Under the pieces are notes generated by a model that worked only from the letters and a program-made list of their open reading frames with translations, was not told where the DNA came from and made no database searches. A DNA stretch of 64,000 nucleotides from Talinum fruticosum (Eukaryota > Streptophyta > Magnoliopsida > Caryophyllales > Talinaceae), in NCBI GenBank assembly GCA_021018815.1, contig JAITYX010000010.1:1054001-1118000 (forward strand), given 5' to 3'. The position numbers and the translations under genes are program-made. This document shows positions 56,330-64,000 of this stretch, in pieces (within the stretch, counting starts at the first letter, position 1; each line of letters opens with the position of its first letter).

Positions 56330-57962
56330 TGAAGACTCGGACACTCGCTCAATACCTTTCTTAGTTGTATAAAAGAAATCAGGTATAACAATCTCGTACT
56401 TATAGAGTTTTGATTCCAAGGCATTCTCTCGCATCTTAGAAACTTTTCTGAGCTATATGGTATCTTCTCTAAGTGATATAGCTTTTACTTCGTGTATTTC
56501 TTGCTTATCCTTGAGTGACTCGGAAAACTAATATGCTTATCTCACTCGGTTCCGAGTCCCTCATCACTCGGACTTATCGCATGTTGAATAGACTAGTATT
56601 TCGACTTTTCTCACTCGGATCTAACTTCCGATTATAAGCTCTATTATGTTATAGTCAGTATTTTTAGTCTGTTTCATGCTTAGTCTATATCAAGTTATTT
56701 CACTCGATATTCATCATATAACTTGATTCCTCTCTTAGACTAAGTCGGATGGAATTTTGAGCTACATGGTTATTAGACTCAGAAAATTCCATTTCGTTTC
56801 TAACTCAGATAATTAGTTGTTTAATTATCATAATTATTTTATTATCTCGTGTCAAATCTTGGACCAAAGTATTTTATACTTTGAGAACCAAAATTGATTT
56901 ACTTTTGTAGGTTATTCAAACGAGGATACACTTTTCAAAGTACAAAAGTAACCGGCTTCAAAATGTCAAATCACCAGCAGATATGGCTTTTCACCTTCTC
57001 TCGCTCCAGTCCCGAAGATTGTGTCGTGGCTGTCTGTTTCCAAATCTGAAAACTGGAACGCTAAGCTTAACGGTGGTTTCCACCTTATCTTTCAAGACAC
57101 CGCCGAGTGGTTTTGGGACTTCCAAGAGAGTTTAAACCGTTGTCCAACGTTCACATTACAACGGATACTTTCGAGTGACTAAGAAAGCTTCGTCAACGGT
57201 CACAAAGAATTCTCGGACTCGAAACCTTCGTCAACGGTCACAAAGAATTCTCGGTCAGCAGATGAAGATAACGGCTATTCTCGCCTGGTCATCTATAAAT
57301 AGAAGCCACCTCACAAGACTTGAAGATTACCGAACATATTGTTAATACACGAACTTGAGTAAAGTCTTTGTATTCATTCTCAATCTTCTACTTACAACTC
57401 CTACTCTGTAATTCATTACTTTCGAGTTGTAAGGTCTTGTACTTAGTTACAAACACTTTCTTACTTTCTCTGTAAGGTCCCTTGACTAAGTCAGTAAAGG
57501 TTAACTCAGCTTAGTTATCCCTAGCTGTAAGGGTTATCTCAGCTAGGAAGTACTAGATCAGATAAAGGAATTTTTGAGTCTAGGAAAACTTGTAAAGAGT
57601 TGTCTAAGGGAGCAACTCAGGTTCGACCAGCTCACGGTATTTTGTGGACTCAAAATAGTGGATTTGACTTCGCACTTGGATTAGCACGGTCCGTGGTTTT
57701 CTCGCCCCAGGAGGGTTTCCACGTAATCTCTAAGTGTTTCCTTTCTGAGTTCATTCTAGACTTAGACCATCTCAAAGCCTTTGTTTAATTTGCCACTTTA
57801 CTCTAAGCATCACTTCTAAGTCCATACTTTTCTGACTGCTTTTTGACTCGGAACTCACTTCGTATCGTATTTGGCAAAAGGAGTTTGAATTTCTAAGAAA
57901 ATCCTCCATCACCCTATTCACCCCCTCTAGGGTGACTCGGACTCTCCCCGAGCAAACCTTCA
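56330..57962 (+). repeat. Copia LTR H (3' LTR)
   Basis: 1633 bp from TGAAGACTCGG to GAGCAAACCTTCA. It has a TATA box CTATAAATAG at 57293-57302, followed by AGAAGCCACCTCAC and AGACTTGAAGATT, and no 5' partner in the window. The conserved block ACCCCCTCTAGGGTGACTCG lies just before its end. Confidence 0.9.
57188..57254 (+). repeat. 38-bp direct duplication upstream of the LTR TATA box
   Basis: CTTCGTCAACGGTCACAAAG occurs at 57188 and 57226, each followed by AATTCTCGG. The pair ends about 40 bp before the TATA box of LTR H. The other LTRs carry one copy of this region. Confidence 0.9.
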
Positions 57963-59030
57963 GAGGTGCTCTTTCTATCAACTTTGTATCCAGCATAGTC
58001 AACATCCGAGTATCCAGTGAGAGTCGGTTCTAAGTCTCTTGAGTATCATAGACCTCGATTCCGAGTCACCGTAAGATATCTAAAGATTCTCTTCACCGTT
58101 GTGAGATATGATTCTTTTGGATTAGCTTGAAATCTTGCACACGGACATACACTAAAGATTATGTCCGGTCTACTGGAAGTAAAATGCAGTAGAGATCCAA
58201 TCATACCTCGATAGAGTTTCGATCCATTGCTTTACCTTTTCGATCCGAGGTCAAGTTTTTTACTGTTGATCATTGGTGTTGCTGCATGTTTTCCATCTTG
58301 AAGTTTGTATTTCTTCAGCAACTCCTTGGCATACTTTGATTGATGGACATAGACGCCATCTTTATCTTGCTTGATTCGTAGACCAAGGAAGAAATTGAGT
58401 TCTCCCATCATACTCATTTGGAATTCTTGTCTCATCAACTTAAAAAATCTCGATAGAGAATTTCATTAGTAGCTCCAAATATTATATCATCAACATAAAT
58501 CTGAGCAATAAGAAAGTCTTTCCCCTTAGTTTTTATGAAAAGATTTTTATCAATTTGAGCTCTTCTAAAATCTTTTTCAACTAGAAATTGCTCAGTCTTT
58601 TATACCAAGCTTTGGGAGCTTGTTTAAGACCACAAAGAGCTTTTTGCAATTTGAAAACATGATTTGGAAATTATAAGTTTTCAAATCCAAGGGGTTGCTC
58701 AACATAGACTTCCTCTTGAATGAAACCATTAAGAAAATCACATTTGACATCCATCCGATGCAATTTGATATTCATGCCTCGATGCAAATGTTTCCCCACA
58801 ATCAATTCCTTCTTCTTGATTATAACCTTGAGCCACAAGTCTAGCTTTATTTCTAACTACCAACCCACCTTCATCCAGTTTGTTCTTGAAAACCCATTTG
58901 GTTCCTATGACTGGGTGGTGAGAAGGTCATTTGGTAAGAGTCCGGACTTGGTTTCTTTCAAATTGATTGAGTTCCTCTTGTATGGCCTCTCCTTTTCAGG
59001 TTCATTTAGGGCCTCTAGTGCATAGCTGGG
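57963..59030 (-). pseudogene. pol: copia E pol, RT and RNase H start
   Basis: Reads [18 protein letters not shown] (about 58845-58795), AQIYVDDIIFGATNEI (about 58510-58465, catalytic YVDD kept), MSMMGELNFFLGLRIKQDKD (58430-58370) and VYVHQSKYAKELLKKYK. About 45 bp coding the [11 protein letters not shown] stretch is missing near 58790. The gene ends where LTR H begins. Confidence 0.87.
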
Positions 59031-59700
59031 TTCAATTAATGACATGAATGTTGTGAATGCACATAGATTTTGCAAAGAAGAATGAGTTCTTACCCCACTT
59101 GTTGATGTCAAACAAGATATTTTCGAGTGGCTGGCTCGAAGCATATTTGAATGCTCTACCTGTTCACTGGTTCACCAGATTTGTAGGTTGAATTGGTTGA
59201 TCTTCAATGGTCTAATCTGATTGAGCTTGCTCATCCGGTTGACCTTGAGCAATCTGAGTTGACTCTTGAATCGATTCATTCCGAGTCGGGGTGTTACGAA
59301 TTACCTTATTCGAGTGAGTTTTCATTGACTCGTCCTGGGCTCATCTTTAGCAAGATCATCATCTTCACCGAGCTTCGGATATGAGAATGTGACTCACTTG
59401 GTTTTCCCTGAGAGCTTAGTCTCCTTGGTAGTTTCCTCGAAATATAGCAATTTGTCTAAGTGAATCTTACCTCTTGACCTTCGTCACACAATTGAGATAT
59501 GCTTGAGTAGATTGTACTTTAATCCCTTGACAAGGTAGATCGGGTTAACCAGATTGTTTCCTTTTCCAATCTTGCCTATCCCAATTATCTTGCCCTTGCT
59601 ATCATCTCCAAAAGTGACTTTGCCTCCCTTATAATCTTTTAACTCGGAAAAGAGTCGTGAATCTCCTCACATGTGGCGGGAGCATCAACTGCCTAGGTAC
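59031..59700 (-). pseudogene. pol: copia E protease joined to integrase C-terminal end (core deleted)
   Basis: The protease start reads WYLGS, a stop, then CSRHM (about 59705-59675): the catalytic Asp codon 59691-59693 is Gly and a TGA follows. The pre-integrase piece ends near 59408, then sequence matching element A near 1610 follows at once, so about 970 bp with the integrase catalytic core are missing. Confidence 0.82.
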
Positions 59701-59739
59701 CAATGACCTTTTGTTCTTTTCTGAGCTACCCGCAAGTCG

Positions 59740-60480
59740 AAGCAAACTAACCCTTCTCACTTCCTCTAACGAACCCATTAACTCTCTTTACTTGTGGTCC
59801 TTTTATGAGGAAGAAAACTCTTGGCAACCCGGATTTGAATAACTTTGGGTCCGGTCCGATTCTAAGTCTTCCTTTTTGAAAATTGAGTTTGTGTCTCTTT
59901 CTTTTGAAAATCTTTCCTTTTATAAACCGGTGGAGAAGGTTTTCTCCTGAAAGTTGGTCTGCGCTCAGTCCTCTTTTCATTCTTATGAATAGGACCGTGC
60001 TCAGCTTTCCTGAACTTTCACTGTTCTATAATCCTTTGTGAAAAGATCCGAGTATGAATTAGATTCCTCCTCTTTGTTAAAACCAAGTCCTTCTTTTCGA
60101 AGGAGACACATTGAGATCCTAAGAGCATGTCAAGGTTTTTCGACCTTGAGTAAACTTTAAAACAAGTTCTTGAGACTCATTGAGCTTTTGTTTCGGATGC
60201 TCATTTTCTCTTCGAGTGTCTCAAACTCGGTCTCATTAGCTTGAGTACTAGTCTTGAGCTCTCTTAGAGTAAGTCTCAGTTTTTCTAATTCATTTTTCAA
60301 AGAGATGCTCTCGAAGTGATATACTCAAGTTGTTCTTTAAATTCGGAGGAGTCGAATTGGACTTTTCTTCCAAAGCATAAATATATTTAGCTAAATCAAC
60401 TTTGGAAAACTTGAGGAAATATTCAATTACCTCCCGATGATTCGTTTCCTCATTGTCCGAGTGGTCGATTCGACTCAAAT
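59740..60480 (-). pseudogene. copia E linker between gag and protease
   Basis: Carries KRGLSADQLSGENLLHRFIK and GKIFKRKRHKLNFQK (59980-59880), the Arg/Lys-rich linker also seen in A (3277-2957) and B (13232-13023). It lies between the zinc knuckle and protease and may bind nucleic acid. It matches no named domain that I recognise. Confidence 0.6.
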
Positions 60481-62696
60481 TCAGCTTCCGAGTCCGATAG
60501 AGCCATTAGACACTTTAAGTCGTCCGAGTCCTCATCTTCTTCAGATGAGTCTTCATCACTCCATGTGGCCATCATAGCCTTCCTCTTCTTTCCGAGCTCT
60601 CTTAGACTATCTTTGCTGCCACATTTAAAACGGCCACAGACTCTTAGTTAAAGATAACTTTGAAGGGGAAGAGTGTTTACCTTTTCTATCCTTCTTATCT
60701 TTTTGTAGAACTCATCTCTTGGCCTTATCTCCCATCTCTTGTGCTTCATTATTCTTTTGAAGCCTCGAGCGATAAGTGCCATGGGACCTTCTTCTAAGTC
60801 CGACGAAATCAGATTTTCTTCTCTCGCTTTCGAGGCCTTCAACGACGATGATTCGTTTAGTGCTGAACTTAGCATCCTCTTCTTCGAGATGGATCTCATG
60901 GGTAAGTAGCTTCCTAATGAGTTCGTTTGGCTTTAAAAGAGACAGGTTACGGGCTTCCTCGATGGATGTCACCTTAGGACCCCATCTTCTCTTGGGTAGA
61001 CTTCTTAGAATCTTTCCGCACATTTCTTCATGGGAAATCTTTTTACCCAGAGATTTGAGATTATTTGTAATCTCAGTGAATCGTATAAACATCCGAGTTA
61101 TGTTTTCTTCTAGCTCCATCTTGAACAGCTCATATTTGTAAAGACATTGACTTATCTTTGCCTGTTTAACTTGGCTTGTTCCTTCATATGTGTTGACAAG
61201 AGTGTCCTACACATCCTTACCTGTGTCATAGGCCGACACTCTGTTGTATTCTTCTCAGCTGATAGCACATATCAGAATGTTCATTGCTCTAAAGTTCTGA
61301 TGGAAAGTGGACAGCCCTTGATCATGGACCGAGGACAAGTTATCAAGAGAGATCAAACATGCATGGAAATCAGCCAAAGACACTTGAATTTTTTATTATC
61401 ATTTTTGATCCCGGAGGATGGGAAGTCAAGAGTGTGTTCTTTTTATGATTGTTCATAAATAATTATTTACCTAAGAGTCAAGAAGGAGAGCCAAGAAGAA
61501 TCAGCTAGCAAACCTAAAATCCTCCATGTTAGAGCAAGGTGCATTTTGGCCATGACAAAACGTGAAGTAAGGTGTCTTTGCACATAAATAATTTGTATTT
61601 GATTCTGGTCGGTCCAAGGTCAATTACAACATGCCTAGGCGCCTAAGGGGAGCATCCAAAGCAGCCCACATGAAGAGCATTCTAGAAGAATTAAGGAGGC
61701 TTGGCAAAGAGGAAACAAACCATAGCCACATGTTCCCTAACCATCAAATACTTGGCTGAAATTTCTCCTAGCTTAACTTGGAGGAGGGGAAAGAATCTTG
61801 GCTAATTTTGTTTTGATTTTGCTTTAATTTTTAGCTATGTTTCAGCTTTGTAAAATGCCAATGTTAGGCATTATAAATTCAGCTAGCATAGCTCTTGTAA
61901 AAACAACTTTGATGAATATATGAATTTGAGCTTTGCTCTTTTGAGATGGATTTCTCAACCCTTTAAATCCTCATTGCTGTATCCGAGCCTTGGCAAGCTT
62001 GGTGGTGTCCTTTGAGTCTCTTAAGCCCCGGTGGTGTTTCTGTATCCGGACCGTTTAAGAGTGCCCCTTGATTCAGCTTGGTGGTGTTTTTGTATCCAAG
62101 CCAGAATCCAGGTTCTATCCAGCGACTTCCATCAACCATATCTCCCAATCCACGAATCATCTCTTTCCCAAATTTCACACACTTCATCTTACATGAGTTG
62201 AGTCCATTCCCTCCAAATCTCAGCTCAATCCAAGAAGAACTCCATCCCCAGCACCAAAAACAAACAAAGAACCTCATTCTGGACAACCACCCAGTGAGGC
62301 TTTCTGTTTGCGTTTGGCTCAAGGTGATCCCGACCTTGGATGCTGCCCAAATTTTACCACAACCTTTCCCAACCAGTTAACTACCTCTCCACCAAATTTC
62401 GTCCAAAACCAAGACCATTTACCCCTCCTTTCACCCTTTTCCCCAGAACCGCACCTGCAGGTCCTATTCTGGCCAGCTTGGTTTTCTTGCGGTTTTGCTT
62501 CCTTTTGCTTCCGCCTCCCACTACACATCAAGTTCGTTCTGAACTTTTCTGCCTCTTCAGTGGTGTACTCGAGCTTTGCCTTAGGCACGAGTCTTGTTTC
62601 CTGCATCCTTATCGGAATGTAGTTGCCTCCTCGTATGTTGTTCTATACATCTTCATCGTGATCCAAGAGAAAGCATTACATGAGCTTCTTCCAATG
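60481..62696 (-). pseudogene. gag: copia E gag, interrupted by a solo LTR
   Basis: Frame-broken gag with LEENITRMFIRFTEITNNLK and SLGKKISHEEMCGKILRSLP (61110-61000), RWGPKVTSIEEARNLSLLKP (about 60990-60930) and a zinc-knuckle remnant near 60650-60620. N-terminal pieces lie on both sides of the solo LTR: up to 61297 and from 62531 to about 62690 (GNYIPI block near 62605). The start codon region is deleted at 62696. Confidence 0.8.
61298..62530 (+). repeat. Family D solo LTR in copia E gag
   Basis: 1233 bp from TGATGGAAAGTGGACAGCCC to CCACTACACATCA, with target duplication AGTTC at 61293-61297 and 62531-62535. It contains the AATCTTGGCTAATTTTG and GGTGGTGTTTCTGTATCCGG blocks common to the family. 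Confidence 0.92.
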
Positions 62697-62757
62697 TGAA
62701 AGTTAGCTCGTGGAGAGGCTAAGTCACCCTAAAGGGGGTAAATAGGGTGATGATGGA
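62697..62757 (-). repeat. Copia LTR remnant between E and F
   Basis: About 60 bp, TGAAAGTTAGCTCGTGGAGA to GGGTGATGATGGAATTT, matching the inner LTR end (compare 34355-34420). The rest of the LTR and the third ORF of element F are deleted. Confidence 0.8.
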
Positions 62758-62810
62758 ATTTGCTTCGATAAGGAATAAATTAGTCCGAGTAGAGTTGGAT
62801 TCAAGGGATG

Positions 62811-62820
62811 CTATTTATAG
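62811..62820 (-). promoter_or_regulatory. TATA-like box in the pol-third ORF spacer, copia F
   Basis: CTATAAATAG on the minus strand, in the same context as in B, C and H. The ORF it would serve is deleted. Confidence 0.5.
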
Positions 62821-63176
62821 CGAAAAGGAACGTCCTTCAATATTCGGCTCGACCTAAACCTCCAACGGTCGCCTCGGACAGGAGTGACGTTTCCACTCGC
62901 AACGGTTAGAATTCCAATGACTTTCTCTCAACGGCTAGTTTTCCGATCGATGCGCGATGTAGAGAAAGAGAGAAAGAGAAATTTTAAAAGAAATTTTTCA
63001 AATTCTCCACTTATCTAGAGACTCATTATGGTTTCTAAGTGACTCGGAAAACGCAAACATATAATAACTCTTAGCTCGGTTTCACTCGATCAATTGAACC
63101 AATTGTTATTAAGGTAAAGAAAAAAAACATATAACACATAATCATGTAAGACAATTTTACTTAGAAAATCACATGA

Positions 63177-64000
63177 TCATGCATTAATCATGCCAAGCTC
63201 ATTCCTAATGAAACAAAACTGATCGCCACTAAGTGGGTTAGTGAAAATATCAGCTAACTAAATTTTATAGGAATGAATTCAAGTTCAATATTACCTTTCT
63301 CAAAATAATCTCTCACAAAATGATACCTAACCTCAATATACTTTGTCTTTGAGTGCTGAACTGGATTCTTAGTGATGCTGATTGGACTCCGATTATCACA
63401 CTTGATTGGGATAGATTTGAATGAAAGTCCAAGATCCTTCAAGTGTTGCTTGATCCATAGAATTTGAGCACAACACAATTCAGCCGCAATGTACTCAGCT
63501 TCAGCAGTTGATAGAGCAACCGAGTTCTACTTCTTTGAGTGCCATGATATAAGGGATTGACCTGTAAAGTGACATGCTCTTGATGTGCTCTTTCTATCAA
63601 CCTTGTTTCCAACATAGCCAGCATGTGAGTATCTAGTGAGGGTCGGTTCCGAGTCTCTTGAGAACCATAGTCCAAGATTTTGAGTCCCCGCAAGATATCT
63701 CGAAATTTCTCTTCACCGCAGGTGAGATGTGATTATTTTGAATTAGCTTAGAATCTTGCACACGGACATACACTAAACATGATGTCCGGCCTACTGGATG
63801 TGAGATATAGCAGAGATCCAATCATACCTCGATAGAGTTTCGATCTGTCTGCTTTACTATTTTTGTTTTAGTCTAGTTTCATTCTCGCTACTCATTGGTG
63901 TTGCTGCATGTTTTGCATCTTGAAGCTTGTACTTCTTTAGCAACTCCTTTGTATACTTAGATTGATGCACATAGAAGCCATCTTTATCTTCTCCGATTTG
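63177..64000 (-). pseudogene. pol: copia F pol, RNase H end
   Basis: Reads ILWIKQHLKDLGLSFKSIPI, HSKTKYIEVRYHFVRDYFEK (63460-63300) and a GMINA end before a stop at 63177-63179. The region 63880-63560 holds the YRGMIGS-type connection and the RNase H start. It is broken by shifts near 63560 and 63250, and the upstream part lies outside the window. Confidence 0.85.

Larger units (their letters stand above)
39479..57962 (+). mobile_element. Copia element H on the plus strand, split by family D insertions
   Basis: The only plus-strand copia element. It begins abruptly inside integrase at 39479 and runs through RT (to 40874), RNase H (50372-51084), a TATA-like box, the third ORF (from 51711), polypurine tracts and a complete 3' LTR (56330-57962). 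Family D LTR elements split it at 40875, 52406 and 53891. The 5' LTR, gag, protease and integrase core are missing. Its right flank is RNase H of minus-strand element E. Confidence 0.87.
57963..62696 (-). mobile_element. Copia element E, internal region, internally deleted
   Basis: Minus-strand gag, linker, protease, integrase C-terminal end, RT and the start of RNase H. The integrase core is deleted at about 59407, the gag start and primer-binding site are deleted at 62696, the 3' end is cut at 57963 by LTR H, and a family D solo LTR sits in gag (61298-62530). Confidence 0.87.
62758..64000 (-). mobile_element. Copia element F, 3' part, truncated by the window edge
   Basis: Minus-strand RNase H end and the spacer before the third ORF, including the TATA-like box. 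The third ORF, polypurine tract and most of the LTR have been lost, so the spacer joins an LTR scrap. The element continues past 64000. Confidence 0.82.

Noticed and set aside
1..64000. Host protein-coding genes, tRNA or rRNA genes
   Set aside because: Nothing outside transposable-element sequence shows a conserved domain, exon-like structure or RNA gene pattern that I can recognise.

Overview
The window is intergenic plant DNA made almost entirely of transposable elements. No host gene, tRNA or rRNA was recognised. The mix (Ty1/copia elements with an extra ORF after pol, Ty3/gypsy elements of Tat/Ogre type, gag-only LTR elements and a CACTA transposon) points to a flowering plant with a repeat-rich genome; the species cannot be told from the sequence. 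Nearly all coding sequence is broken by stops, frameshifts, deletions and later insertions, so most genes are listed as pseudogenes. The exception is the youngest array at 41724-49988.

Layout. (1) 1-13215, minus strand: two Sirevirus-like copia elements (A and B) on either side of one shared LTR block (4748-7118), in the order internal-LTR-internal. (2) 13216-15563: the 5' LTR and leader of a truncated Tat/Ogre-type element. (3) about 15598-20658: a CACTA element with a decayed Tnp2 transposase on the minus strand and a 142-bp tandem repeat. (4) 20659-22656: a second Tat/Ogre LTR with its primer-binding site. (5) 22885-32140: a decayed Tat/Ogre element with gag, protease, RT, RNase H, second RNase H and integrase in order on the minus strand, plus an opposite-strand ORF remnant beyond the integrase. 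(6) 32141-39478: more minus-strand copia pieces with two LTRs (G and C). (7) 39479-57962: a copia element (H) on the plus strand, split by many insertions and ending in a complete 3' LTR. (8) 57963-64000: minus-strand copia elements E and F with a scrap of LTR between them.

A family of gag-only LTR elements, called family D here, has inserted only into the copia elements. It left four solo LTRs. Inside one solo LTR sits a very young array, LTR-internal-LTR-internal-LTR, whose three LTRs are each 1266 bp and whose two internal regions differ, as far as I can see, by a single T. Its internal region encodes a gypsy-type Gag and a long ORF I do not recognise, but no protease, RT or integrase, so it must depend on another element for replication.

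What ties the window together is recombination between LTRs (solo LTRs, shared LTRs, the three-LTR array), nested insertion dated by 5-bp target duplications, and a copia lineage with an extra ORF that has a conserved TATA-like box upstream and a second polypurine tract downstream.
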